From contig NC_053043.1 of NCBI RefSeq assembly GCF_003473485.1, forward strand, positions 5,466,001 to 5,530,000: 64,000 nt of DNA, written 5' to 3'. Shown piece by piece: positions 46,320 through 58,059 of the stretch. The position numbers and the translations under genes were made by a program. The DNA comes from Medicago truncatula (lineage: Eukaryota > Streptophyta > Magnoliopsida > Fabales > Fabaceae). How positions within the stretch are numbered: position 1 is the stretch's first letter; the number at the start of each line of letters is the position of its first letter. The notes below the pieces were generated by a model. The model did not search any database. It was not told the origin of the DNA and saw only the letters and a list, made by a program, of their open reading frames with translations.

Positions 46320-49300
46320 TGCGGTAGTATGTGGTATCTTTTGTTTGAACTTTGTAATCGTTCTTGGTTATATTTTGCTTCTGTAGATTGAAGGAACTTA
46401 AACAATGGTTGTTTACAAGTTATTATATAATATGCTATTTAAGTTACAACTTTCATCTCTCACAAGTTATTATCTGCAATAAAGATGTTAAGATTAAATT
46501 GATGGATTTTTATATACAGTAGGAATTAAACTGACTTCCTATTAAATAGGATTAAATTGACAAATTGCATATATTTTGGATTATTTATTATAGAGATTTG
46601 GTAGCTTCATTTATTCCAAATTTGGAGGATGCAGTCTCAAAGATATTCATAATTATTACACTTTTGAACTGAGCCTAAAATGATGTGAAAAAACTCTTAT
46701 ATTAACTCTGGGGTACATTGAAGCTAATTGCATTGTTTTTCACTTTTCAAAATTCACAGAAAAGGAACTCTTAAATTAAGGAATTATGCTTGAAAAAAAA
46801 TGCGATTAACAAAACAATGGAGCATGAGCACACATATATCATACATACATTTATGAAGTACACAAACACAAGCAAAAATTGAAAAGTGCATAAAAAACAG
46901 AACATTACCTACCTCAAAATTGAGAAAGAAGGGGATTCAGCTGGAAAGCGCCAAGAACCCAAACAATGGCCAATAATTGAATGAGTCAGAGTCGAAACAA
47001 GGAACAAAGATGATCAGAGAGCAATGCTTTGAATGAGAATATTTTGCAAAAATATTCATTGGTGTAGGCAGGCCAACATGTAATCCATCTTTCACATTTC
47101 TCAATGCTTTGTCTAAGAGTAATGATAGGTTGATATACATATGTGGCATCCCACTCTTATACACCCTTCCACATGTCCCTATTATTATAAAATAAGTTTA
47201 ATAGCAGTTTTCGTCCCCTTATTTTCACGAAGTTGCGATTTTTATCCTCTAAAAAAAACTACAAAACTGCCCCCTAAGTTTTGCAATTGTAGCAGTTTTG
47301 GCCCCCAAGGCCAATTTTTGGTAAAAAAATAATAATAAATAAAACACGTGGCACCTCACTTAGGGTGCCACGTCAGCATAGACCGAGTCAAAATTGGCCT
47401 TGGGGGCCAAAACTGCCACAGATGTAAAACTTAAGGGGCGGTTTTGTAGTTTTTTTTTAGGGGGCCAAAATCGCAACTTTAGGAAAGTTAGGGGGCTAAA
47501 ACTGCTATAAAGCCTATAAAATAATACTCCAAAAAGTGCCACCTCATCAGCTGTCTCTCATCCACTCTCTCTCATTGTTGTTCTCTCCGTCATTTTCTCA
47601 CCACAATGGTGTCTCTCCTCTTTCCCACCAACATATGTCTCTTTTTCAAACCACCACCGCCACCGACCACCTCCACCGGTCCTCTTCCATCGTCCTCTCT
47701 GTGCATCTCGTCGTGTCTTACTCACCATCGTCGTCGTCCATGGTTTTTCCAGTATTCGATCCAGACATCAAACCCAAACCCATCCTTAACCCATTTCTCC
47801 TTCCTCGACCCAATACCTTCAATCCACCATAGTACCGTTGTCGCCGCCGTTGACGGTTGATTTCATGTTCAAATAGCAAAAGAAAACCCTTAGCAATTGG
47901 TGTATTTTAAAAAATGGTTCTGAAATTTGATCAATTGTGCAAGTTCAATGGCTGATGTGTTTTTTGTTTAAGTAGTAATGGGTGTATTTTATTTTCTCTA
48001 GTTCTTGTTTCTGAGGCAACAGTGCAAAGATGTGGTTTTGGCCTTCTGTTTTTACCATTCAATACCATAATATAAGAAGAATCATCTGAATTGGGAAAGA
48101 AGATGACACAGGGTGCTTGAATGACCATTAGAGAGGTTTGGAAGGATAGAGAGGTTGCTTGAATTGAATTAATTGAAAAAGAAAAAGTGTGTAAAATTAC
48201 TGAAATATCCATGTCACATGGGGGTGTACACTGAGTGGTAGAAAAAAAGTATTTCCATCTATAATTACTCTTGTCTAAAGAACAGAATAGATGAAAAGGT
48301 GCATGAATGCAATTAAAAATAAATATAATATTAATATATTTGGTAAATTATGGGATCCATTAGTAGTTTTCTAATGATTCACCTAAATCATTGGAGTAAG
48401 AAATAAATGGGATATTTTAAGATTACGTGTACTAATAAAACCCACAAAATACTTTGTGGAGTTCATCATTAGACCATTTTTAAGGGAGGAGAATTGAATG
48501 TTTATCAAGTAACATTATTGTCTTAAAAAAAAAATCAAGTAACATTATTAAAAAGTTATATACTTCATCTGTCCTATATTAAGTGACACAGCTGATTCTG
48601 TCGCACATATCAATGCATATGTTTTATCATTATTATTATAAGTACAATGACAAAAAAGAGAAATAGAAGACATTTTAATTAAGTTTGGATATCTTACGGA
48701 ATTCAAGCCATACCATATGCTCATATATATTATCGGAAAAAATGAAAAAAGAAACCAAACCCAGTAAATTTTTTGATTCATTTGTATATGTACCAAATCA
48801 TAACTTAGAAATTAAATTAACTTAAGTGGCTACACATATAATTTTGCCTAAATAATACATGCACCAATCTCAAGTCATTATTCTTTACTTTAAATTTATA
48901 TATACTAATGAGAATAATAAAAATAATTTAGTAAAATTATTATTATTTTTCTTTTATTCAGCATTTTTTTATTTGTATGAAATAATCAATACAATAAGAA
49001 AAAAGACTTGAGAATTCGATGTTCAATTGAGAGTAAGAATATTTGACCAAAAATTATTTCACCCAAAAATCAAACTAAATTCATTTAAACAATTTGACTT
49101 TGCAAAGCTTAATAACCACTTTCACAAACCTTTTGTAAACAATCTTAACAAATGTTTAAAGACTTTATAAACAGAGGTGAACTTCAACAGTCTTAGCTAG
49201 TGACAACTGACAAATTCCAAGTCAAACTCTTAACAGATGGCAACATAGTCCATTAAACAGAGCCACCTAAATAACTCTGCATGTCTACGTGTAACCAAAA

Positions 49301-49429
49301 CCCAACTTCACTCATTCTTTTCTCCATGCAACTTGTTCTGTTCCTCTTAAAATAAAACCAACACACACAAAGCATATGAAAGTAGACACAAACACACGAA
49401 AAAACTCACAAGTCACAAAGAAAACATCA
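46320..49429. other. Intergenic between RLP1 and the OBAP gene
   Basis: 46320-46450 is the RLP1 3' region. 47196-47514 is a TIR element listed separately. 47540-47860 has a proline/serine-rich open stretch that I do not support as a gene. The rest is AT-rich, and 49260-49429 is probably the OBAP promoter and leader. Confidence 0.5.
47196..47514. mobile_element. Non-autonomous Mutator-like element, 319 bp, 10-bp TSD
   Basis: Nearly the whole element is two inverted arms: the left begins GTTTAATAGCAGTTTTCGTC and the complement of the right begins GGCTTTATAGCAGTTTTAGC. Both contain CAGTTTTGGCCCCCAAGGCC. The exact duplication TATAAAATAA lies at 47186-47195 and 47515-47524. No coding capacity. 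The transcript would fold into a long hairpin. Confidence 0.88.
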
Positions 49430-50872
49430 ATGGCATCCACTGACAAGTCACCAAACCCAACACCAGCAAAGGGTTCAGATCCAACTCCGGGCGAAGCAAT
49501 GACAATGGAACAACACGTGGTGGACAAGAGTGCAATGATGGTTCAAAGTTTCAAGCCCATAAACCAAATGAGTCAGCATGTGTGTACCTTTGCTATGTAC
49601 AGTCATGACATGTCTCGCCAGATTCAAACTCATCACTACTGTTCAAGACTCACTGAACAGTTTCTACAATGTGCTGTTTATGATTCTGATGATCCTAATA
49701 AAGGTCGTCTTATAGGTGTTGAGTATATCATTTCTGATGATATCTTTGAAACTTTGCCTCCTGAGGAACAGAAGCTTTGGCATTCTCATGCTTATGAGGT
49801 ATTTTTCAACCTTCAACTAATTAATACTACAAGTTCTGCTTTTTATGAATTGCATCTATGTAGCACCGATATTATTTCACTGTCGTGTCTAGTGTCTGTG
49901 TCACTTTATAGAATTGCATTTTTGTGAATATTTTGATTGTAGAAAAATGTTGAGGAATATTAATCTGGATGGTGCAGATAAAATCAGGTCTGTGGGTGAA
50001 TCCTAGAGTTCCAGAGATGATTGGGATGCCTGAGCTTGAAAGTCTTGCCAAAACTTATGGAAAATTCTGGTGTACGTGGCAGGTTGACCGAGGTATAATG
50101 GAACAGGTTTTTGTTTCTTCTGTTTACATTTTTCTTACAAACTGTTTCTGAGTAAAAATTGCTTACAAACTATGAAGCACAGATACGGACATGAGACAAA
50201 TAATAATTTGAAAAAATCACATAATTCGGTGTAATATTATGTGTCGGTGTCGGACACGAGCGGGACACCTCTAATCCGAGGAGTGTCTTAGCTTCATAAG
50301 TTACAAACTTGTGTCTAGAACTGATAACCTGTCATTTTACTAAAACTCTTAATGCTATAAAGAGAGCAAAATAAATCTTATCTAAATCACCTTAACAAAA
50401 GACAGTACTAATGCATGTAAATAAATTCAGCATATACTCCCTCCATTACTAGAAATATTCCCTTATAAAAGTCAGAAAGCTATGTGAATTGTGATCTTAG
50501 TTATTTGAGAACCATCATATTTTCTTCTTTATCTGTTATATTAATTTTGAAAGTAATGTGGGTTTTTATGTAATGTTTTAATGTTGGAAAATTTATATGA
50601 AAAATGGAAATGCAGGGGACAGGCTTCCACTGGGAGCACCAGCCCTTATGATGTCACCACAAGCGGTGAGTCCAGGATTAGTGAGGCCAGATATCTTGCA
50701 TGAGAGGGACACCAAATACAAAATTTCCTCAGAGAGCCTTAAAAGCTCGAGGATTGAGATTCCAGAGCCAGAGATGATCCACCCAATGGCTGACTATTGG
50801 AAGCAACATGGCAAAGGCTTTGTCATTGACTTTGAAGAAACTGAAATGAAAAAGAGGGCTCCTTTTCCTTGA
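49430..50872 (+). CDS. Oil-body-associated protein (OBAP, DUF1264), three exons
   Basis: OBAPs localise to seed oil bodies and support their stability (family knowledge). Exons 49430-49798, 49978-50092 and 50616-50872 join in frame to 246 aa, the normal family length. The start is the ATG of MASTDKSPNPTPAKG; another in-frame ATG at 49376 would add 18 residues not seen in the family. Conserved blocks: QHVCTFAMYSHDMSRQIQTH, CAVYDSDDPNKGRLIGVEY, LPPEEQKLWHSHAYE, IKSGLWVNPRVPEMIG, YGKFWCTWQVDRG, LPLGAPALMMSPQAV, DYWKQHGKGFVID and MKKRAPFP at the end. No signal peptide. It sits inside the RLP array, and pieces of it and its flanks were copied with later RLP units (56640-56885, 59395-59640). Confidence 0.95.
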
Positions 50873-51486
50873 ACATATAGATATAACTATATATATGTAA
50901 TCTTGAGTGAATAAAGCATATTATTATATAGGGTTAATAAGTCTTTATCCATGTAATATAGATTTTTTTTTGATTTAATAAATATGTTAAGTGTTTATGT
51001 ATGATAATTTAATCAAAATTGGCGACATTGTATAATCAAAATTGAAGGATCAAACCATAGAAATGAATCAAATGAACAATTACAAAGTCATTCTCCGCCA
51101 GGGTACCTAAGGAAACTTTTCACTGTTTCTGCTTTTTTTTTTTTTTTTTAAGATTTTCACTGTTGCTGCTGTGAGGGGCAACTTTTCAAACGGACCAAAC
51201 AATATATTCAGTGCATTATTTTTTACTGAATACATGGAAAGTCTATTAGTTTAAATCAATTTTAGATTAAGAGTTCTCTAAGGAAAAAACAATGAAAACA
51301 TCATTGAGGAGAACTAAGAGAGATACCAATTAATTATTATTTACAGTATAACAAGAACTAATACCTGACAATTGTTTCCCCACCATAGATTCCGTAGACT
51401 CATTCCATTACTCTGGAAGAAAGTTTGCACAAGAAATTAATGTACCAATGTCACATCTTAGGCAGCAGGCATATCCAATTTTTATT
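50873..51486. other. OBAP 3' flank and RLP2 distal upstream region
   Basis: 51110-51230 (TTTTCACTGTTTCTG, AACTTTTCAAACGGACCAAA) has a diverged copy at 59580-59640. 51385-51475 matches 42270-42360 and 57540-57650, the conserved distal upstream block of the RLP copies. No gene. Confidence 0.6.
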
Positions 51487-52073
51487 AGAGTGAATTACAC
51501 TCCCCTTCCTTCAAAGATGTTTGAATTACCCTCCCCTCTTATGTTAAAATATACACTCCCCTCCCCTCTTATTCAAAACATATTAGAAAATATTTCATTC
51601 CCCTCTTTTGAGAGAAGCTTGAATTACATTCCATTTCCCTCTTAAATTAAAATCTACGCTTTAGTCTCTCAATAGTTTTTTTATTTCTAAAAATCTAGCC
51701 AAAAAATAATCCAACACACTTCAAAGAAAAATAGCATTGCAGATTCATTTTAATATAATCAAATTTTATCCCCGTGAGCTTAGCTCAGTTGGCAGGGATA
51801 TTGCATATTATACGCAGGAGCCGGGGTTCGAACTCCGGACACCCCCACTTCTCCACAATTCAATTGTGTGAGCTCTAGCCACTATGCTACTTGAAAAAAA
51901 AAAAAAATCAAATTTTGAATACATATCTTTTTCTATTTTTTATTCACAATTTCAAACATCTTATAGGGATGAGAGTATAAATTTTACTTTTCAGGGGAAA
52001 AAAATGTATATTTTAACATAAGAGGGGAGGAGAGTGTAATTCAAGCATCTTTGAGGGGAGGGGAGTATAATTT
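51487..52073. mobile_element. TIR element in RLP2 upstream region, with a nested SINE
   Basis: The left arm AGAGTGAATTACACTCCCCT continues CCTTCAAAGATGTTTGAATT; the complement of the right arm is AAATTATACTCCCCTCCCCT, then CAAAGATGCTTGAATTACAC. Candidate duplication TTTTTATT at 51479-51486 and 52074-52081. The paralogous upstream region of RLP3 (CAATTTTTAATTTTTTGAAG, about 57649) runs straight through this point and serves as an empty site. Confidence 0.78.
51768..51905 (+). mobile_element. tRNA-derived SINE with poly(A) tail and 11-bp TSD
   Basis: The tRNA-like head GTGAGCTTAGCTCAGTTGGC (box A) and GGGGTTCGAACTCCGGAC (box B) are followed by an unrelated body and a tail of about 13 A. AATCAAATTTT flanks both sides (51757-51767 and 51906-51916). 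The insertion lies inside the TIR element 51487-52073, so it is younger than that element. The anticodon region does not form a normal tRNA, so it is not a tRNA gene. Confidence 0.88.
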
Positions 52074-52179
52074 TTTTTATTTTTTTTAATAAGAAGCAAC
52101 AAAAACAAGCAGAAAAAACAAGAAGTGTGTCAAGGAGAATTCTTAAAATAGTGAACAGTTTATGATTACATTTATTTTA

Positions 52180-52667
52180 GGATTAAATATGTTTTTTTTT
52201 CCCTATAAACATATTAATTTTTTGTTTTAGTCCCTCTAAAATTTTCTTTCAATATTTAGTTCCTATAAAATTTTCAATCACGACTTTTGGTCACTATGTT
52301 TAAGTTAATTTTTTTTTATTTTTTAATGAAATTGTGCAGAAATATTTAGAATATTGTAAAAATATTAGAATTTTTTTAACAAAATATAAATCAAATATGA
52401 ATTTTTAACCGTCAAAAATATAAAAATTCATATTAAATTCATGTTTTGTTAAAAAATTCTAATTTTTTTGGGAGAGATTCATATAATATTATGAGTTTTT
52501 CTGAAAATTTTTATTCACAAATATGAATTCTACATATCATTTTACTTTAAAGCAGGGACCAAAAGTGAAGATGGAAAATTTTTTAGGAACTGAAAGTTGA
52601 AGAAATCTTTTAGAGGACTAAAACGAAAAATTGACATATTTATTAGGACCAAAATCATATTTAACCT
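52180..52667. mobile_element. Non-autonomous Mutator-like element, 488 bp, 9-bp TSD, in the RLP2 promoter region
   Basis: The left end GGATTAAATATGTTTTTTTT and the complement of the right end AGGTTAAATATGATTTTGGT share GTTTTAGTCCTCTAAAA-like and AGTTCCTA(T/A)AAAA blocks. The exact duplication TTTATTTTA lies at 52171-52179 and 52668-52676. The paralogs at 43036, 57734 and 60402 have an uninterrupted ATTTATTTTA(C/T)A(A/G)CA, which proves insertion. Confidence 0.92.
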
Positions 52668-52987
52668 TTTATTTTACAGCATTACCATAATTTTGGGCCT
52701 GCTAAGTTCATGTATTTAATTTAGACAATAAACTTCAGAGCAGATGCAGCACATCGATATCACTGAAAGTTTATATGTCAAAAAGATATCACTGAAAGTT
52801 TCACACTACTTTTTTAGTCAGTATTAAACAAAGAAACAGAAACAAAGAGACAGATATGTTCTGTAGAAAAATATAACAAAGAGACAAATAAACCAAAAAG
52901 CATAACTGCCATTTGGTTCTATATAAACATCCATTCATCAAAAGCTCATTCTGGTAAATTTAAAACCAACTGATATCCTCTGGTGGG

Positions 52988-55959
52988 ATGATGGCAAGCA
53001 CAAAAATCATCATTGGACATATTGTTATTTCTCTCTTCTTCCTTTTTGCATCAACTCAATGTGAAGTTAAGAGCCTTAATGTTAGCACTCTTTGCATTAA
53101 GGAAGAGAGAGTGGCACTCCTTAACATCAAAAAAGATCTCAATGATCCTTCCAATTGCCTTTCGTCATGGGTCGGGGAAGATTGCTGTAATTGGAAGGGT
53201 ATTGAATGTGACAACCAAACTGGTCATATTCTAAAGTTTGAGCTCAATACCTATGTTATCTGCAACAAAACTGTAAGTATATTTTCACTTTTTGGCGGTG
53301 AATATTAAATCCTTCATTGGCTTACTTGAAACACTTGAGTCACTTGGACCTGAGTTACAATAACTTCAAAGGAATTTCCATTCCAGAATTTATTGGTTCT
53401 CTCAATATGCTGAATTATCTTGACTTATCTAATTCAAAATTTACAGGAATGGTCCCTACTGATCTTGGTAATTTGTCAAATTTGCACCATCTTGATATCT
53501 CTAGTTCAGATTCTTCAGTTTGGGTCAGAGACTTAAGCTGGCTTTCTGCTCTGTCTTCACTTCAATATCTTGGCATGGATTATGTCAATGTTACCAACTC
53601 GTCCCTCTAGTTGTTGTTTCGAGCTGTGAAAAAGATGTCTTCTCTGTTAGAGTTGCATTTGGCTTCTTGCGGAATTTCTTCTCTCCCTCCAACTTCGCCA
53701 TTTTTAAATATTACACCACTTTCTGTGCTTGATCTCTCTGGAAATCCTTTAAATACCTCAATGCCTTCTTGGCTGTTCAACATGAGTACCCTTACAGAAC
53801 TCAATCTTTACGCATCATCTCTAATAGGTCCTATTCCTTCTATGTTTGGAAGATGGAATCTCTGCCAGATTCAGTATCTAGTCCTCGGTTTAAATGATCT
53901 AATTGGTGATATAACCGAACTGATAGAGGCATTGTCTTGTAGCAACCAAAGCCTAGAGTTTTTAGATTTAAGGTTTAATCAACTAACTGGGAAATTGCCT
54001 CATTCATTAGGGAAATTTACTAGTTTGTTTTATCTTGATTTGTCAACAAACCCGGTGAACTCACACACGATCTCAGGTCCTATACCAACATCTATAGGAA
54101 ACTTATCAAATCTTGTTTATCTGAATGTGGACAACAACAAGTTGAATGGGAAAATTCCGGAAAGCATTGGTAAACTAACCAATTTGCATTCTCTACACCT
54201 ACGCGAGAATTATTGGGAAGGTACACTTACAAACTTACATTTCCATAATCTCACAAACCTGGTATATTTATCTGTGTCATCTAAAAAAAATTCACTTTCT
54301 TTCAAAGTGACGAATGATTGGGTTCCACCTTTTAAGAATTTATTTCATCTTGAAATCAGTGGTTGTGATGTTGGTCCAACATTTCCTAACTGGCTTAGAG
54401 AGCTAAATTCCTTGAATGACATAATCCTAAAAAATGCTGGAATTTCTGGGATAATACCCCATTGGCTTTACAATATGTCCTCCCAAATTTCGCAGCTAGA
54501 TCTTTCTCACAACAAAATAAGTGGTTACTTTCCCAAAAAAATGAACTTCACTTCCTCAAATTTACCTAGAGTTGACTTTTCTTTTAACCAGTTGAAGGGT
54601 TCAGTCCCACTTTGGTCAGGAGTGTCTGGTCTCTACCTAAGGAACAATTTGTTATCTGGGACAGTACCAACCAATATTGGCGAAGAAATGTCAAATTTAA
54701 TCGACTTGGATCTTTCAAATAACAACCTAAACGGGAGAATCCCAATCTCCTTAAATGAGATTCAAAATTTAAATCATCTTGATCTATCCTACAATTATCT
54801 GTTTGGGGAAATTCCTGAGTTTTGGATGGGCATGCAGAGTTTACAAATTATTGATCTATCAAATAACAATTTGTCAGGTGAGATTCCAACTTCAATATGC
54901 TCACTCCCCTTTCTATTTATCCTACAATTGGGCAATAACAATCTCTCCACAGATTTGTCATCAACTTTTCAAAATTGTACTCACCTGCAAACTCTCTCTC
55001 TCTAGAAAACAATAGGTTTTTTGGGTCTATACCAAAAGACATAACCAAAAACCTTCCTTTACTTTCAGAGTTATTGTTACGAGGAAATATACTAACTGGA
55101 AGCATTCCCAAAGAGTTATGCGGTTTACGTTCCCTCCATATATTGGATCTTGCAGAAAACAATTTGTCAGGATCGATACCAACATGCTTTGGTGATGTGG
55201 AAGGTTTCAAAGTACCACAGACATACTTCATTGATTTGATTTATTCAATTACAGATGATAGCATTGTACCATACACGAGGCACACAGAATTGGTCATAAA
55301 CAGAAGAATAGTCAAATACTTGAAGCAAATGCCGGTACATTCGATCATTGATCTCTCTAAGAATTATCTTTCTGGAGAGATACCAGAGAAGATAACACAG
55401 CTGATTCACTTAGGTGCTCTGAATTTGTCCTGGAATCAGCTTACTGGGAATATACCCAATAACATTGGATCACTAATAGATTTAGAAAATCTTGACCTTT
55501 CACATAATAATCTTTCAGGTCCAGTCCCTCCAAGCATGGCTTCAATGACATTCTTGAGTCATTTGAATTTGTCATACAACAATCTTTCAGAACAAATTCC
55601 GATGGCTAATCAGTTTGGCACCTTCAATGAGCCAGCAATCTATGAAGGCAACCCGGGGCTTTGTGGGTACCCTGCCAACTAATTGCTCATCATTGTTACA
55701 TGGAAATGGAGAAGAAGAAAGAAAATACAAAGATGGTGATGATGGGGACGATGAAAAGACTGAAAGGTTGGGGTTATATGCAAGCATAGATGTCGGGTAT
55801 ATCACTGGCTTTTGGATTGTGTGTGGAAGCATGATGTTAAAGAGGTCTTGGAGACATGCATATTTCAATTTTGTATATGAAACCAGAGATAAACTTATGG
55901 TCTTGATGGTGGTTAATTTGGCGCGTGTAAAGCGTAGGTTTGGATTGGAAAGGAACTGA
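52988..55959 (+). pseudogene. RLP copy 2, four lesions
   Basis: Full-length relative of RLP1 with the same start context (ATGATGGCAAGCACAA) and the same tail (RRFGLERN). Lesions, compared with RLP1: a 2-base gain near 53300 that creates TAA (53306-53308) and shifts frame; an in-frame TAG at 53608-53610 where paralogs read NSPRELF; a slip in a CT run near 55000 (ending TLSL-stop); and a 2-base loss near 55670 in the C-cap (NPGLCGYPAN-stop). Between lesions the LRR consensus, island (HTELVINRRIVKYLKQM), acidic stretch, membrane span and tail are well kept, so decay is recent. The longest open part (53611-55005) encodes only internal LRRs. Confidence 0.92.
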
Positions 55960-56639
55960 GACCATTGTATAATTACTTTTTGTATCTTTTGTTTGAAATG
56001 TGTAGTCTATCTTGGTTATATTTTTATTTTGTGCTATGTTTAAATTTGTGCGTGGTTTATGCGGTGACTCGCGGGTGAAGTACACAGTGATGTACCATAA
56101 ACATTACAGCTAGTTAAGATGTAATGTAGTGATCAATGAAAAAATAATCAATGTATTAGAATTTAGAAGACTAATTAAATTTTAATTGGATAGGAGTACC
56201 TGAACCACAGACAGGGAGGCCTGCATAGAAACTACTATGTCAGCACTATAATGCTTAAACTACTATATTCTTTTGGTCATTCATAATACAGTTAAGATCT
56301 TTGTGGACAGTGAGAACTGAAGTGTAAACTAACTCAAGTGTCAAAAGAACTAGAGTTGAATTGTAACACCAGATTTCCTTTTTAAATGATAATAATAACT
56401 CTTTTGCATCAGTATATCACCTCCAAACATCAGAACAGATCCAAAAATGGTCAAGATTAACATGTCATAGAAAGACGCCTCCATGATTCATTGGCAAAGC
56501 ACTTGAGACTTCATTCAGATAATACTTCATTCATGAATTACAGTACGAAATAATCTACATGTATCTCCCATACATATTTACACCACTAAGTATTTAATTT
56601 TCTAGATTTTGTATAGGTAAGTTAGGTTCTTATGTGATG
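55960..56639. other. RLP2 3' flank, no gene recognised
   Basis: 55960-56050 corresponds to the RLP1 3' region (TTTTGTATCTTTTGTTTGAA, shared with TGGTATCTTTTGTTTGAACT at 46331). The rest is AT-rich. Confidence 0.5.
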
Positions 56640-56885
56640 TTTTAATGTTGTAACATACATGTAAAATTTGGACATGCAGGAGACAGGCTTCCACTGGGTG
56701 CACCAGCCCTGATGATGTCACCAAAAGCGGTGAGTCCAGGATTGGTGAGACCGTGGCTGTGCTACAAGAGAGGCATGTTTAGTACAATACATCCTCAGCG
56801 AGCCTGAAAAGCTCGAGGATTGAGATTCCAGATCCATAAATGATCAACCTGATGCCAAGCACCTTTTACTTGAACATGGCTATTT
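56640..56885 (+). pseudogene. OBAP exon 3 fragment with its acceptor and intron end
   Basis: GATGTTTTAATGTTG and the acceptor ATGCAG are followed by GAGACAGGCTTCCACTGGGT, then GCCCTGATGATGTCACCA. This is a clear copy of OBAP exon 3 from 50616 (DRLPLGAPALMMSPQAV). It degrades after LVRP, with indels and a stop in SLKSSRIEIPDP, and the rest of the gene is absent. It marks an RLP-array block that included the OBAP locus. Confidence 0.88.
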
Positions 56886-56888
56886 ATA

Positions 56889-57072
56889 TTATTGTTGTTA
56901 AATAGTGGCGCTATACGGCTACTTCATAGCTAAAATTGAATAAAACAATATTGTTCTACAATACACTATTTAGAACAAAATATTGTGAAATAATGGAAAT
57001 AGTGCCGCTATAGCACTATCGTGGGAATTCGAACAAACCACTATTTTTAGTGATCCGTAATTGACAACATTG
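56889..57072. repeat. MITE-like repeat with AAATAGTGGCGCTAT ends
   Basis: ATTGTTGTTAAATAGTGGCG at the left is mirrored by GTGCCGCTATAGCACTATC and AATTGACAACATTG at the right. This TGTTGTxAAATAGxGGC arrangement is a common short repeat of legume genomes (memory). No exact target duplication was fixed. Confidence 0.5.
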
Positions 57073-58059
57073 ATTTACATATGCACATTTATTTAGAGGA
57101 TAAGCTGATAAATATGGTAAGTATTTGGCCATGAAGCCTAACATTTTTCAATGGGTTATATTTGACTGTTTGTGTTGTGATATAAAAATGTTTAATGTTG
57201 TGGATCAAATCTTAAGCTGATCAGTCGTACAAGGTTATTTTTAAAGGGATGGAGTACAATACAAAAAGAACTAATCCCTAAGGGTGGGTTGGGGAGTTGG
57301 TTTTTTTAGAGTTTTGGTGGGCTAAGTCAATATTTTTATTTTTATTTTATATTTAAAGAATTAAAAAGAATAACATTTTATTGACGAAATTAAAAAGAAC
57401 AACATGATACTATATTATCAAGTATCATGTTATTCTTTCAAGTTTTTTTAAAATATCAAATATATTAAAATAATAATTTGTCCTTTGAAAGTTGAAACCT
57501 TTCCGTCCGAAATCCAACTTGCAAACGCACCCTAAAAGATTCATTACTGTAGAATGCATAGACTCATTCCAAGTCTTCGCAAAAAGAGTTTGCAGAAAGG
57601 ACTGCAGCAATGCCACATCCAAGGCGGCAGCCGGCCGGCTAGCATAGCAATTTTTAATTTTTTGAAGAAGCAACAAAAACAAGAAATGTGCCAAGAAGGA
57701 TTGTAAAAATAATAAACAGTTGATGACTTGATTTATTTTATAACATTGCCGTGACTTTGAAGCTGCTAATATCAAATATTTAATTTAAACAATGAACTTT
57801 CTTTTGAAAATCAGTATAGTTACATTTTTTCTACACTATATTCCGAGATGATGTAGTACTAGTACATGACTGATAGTTTCACAATATTTTTTAAGTCAGT
57901 ATTAAACAATCGGTAATAGGCCCTGTTGAAAATATAGAAAAGAAACAGAAACAAAGAGACAAATAAACCAAAAAGCTACTTGCCATCTTGTTCTATGTAT
58001 ATCCATTCATCAAAAGCTCGTAATCACCAATTTGAAACCATCTGATATCCTCTGGTGGG
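57073..58059. other. RLP3 upstream region
   Basis: 57540-57660 and 57718-57840 align with the RLP1 and RLP2 upstream blocks. 57960-58059 (CATTCATCAAAAGCTC and ATCCTCTGGTGGG before the ATG) is shared with RLP2 and partly RLP4. No gene. Confidence 0.6.

Noticed and set aside
47540..47860. Proline/serine-rich open frames on the plus strand
   Set aside because: Low complexity, two overlapping frames equally open, no family, and no splice or promoter context.
51771..51850. Possible tRNA gene (boxes A and B)
   Set aside because: The anticodon arm and acceptor stem do not form, and a poly(A) tail plus 11-bp target duplication identify a SINE.
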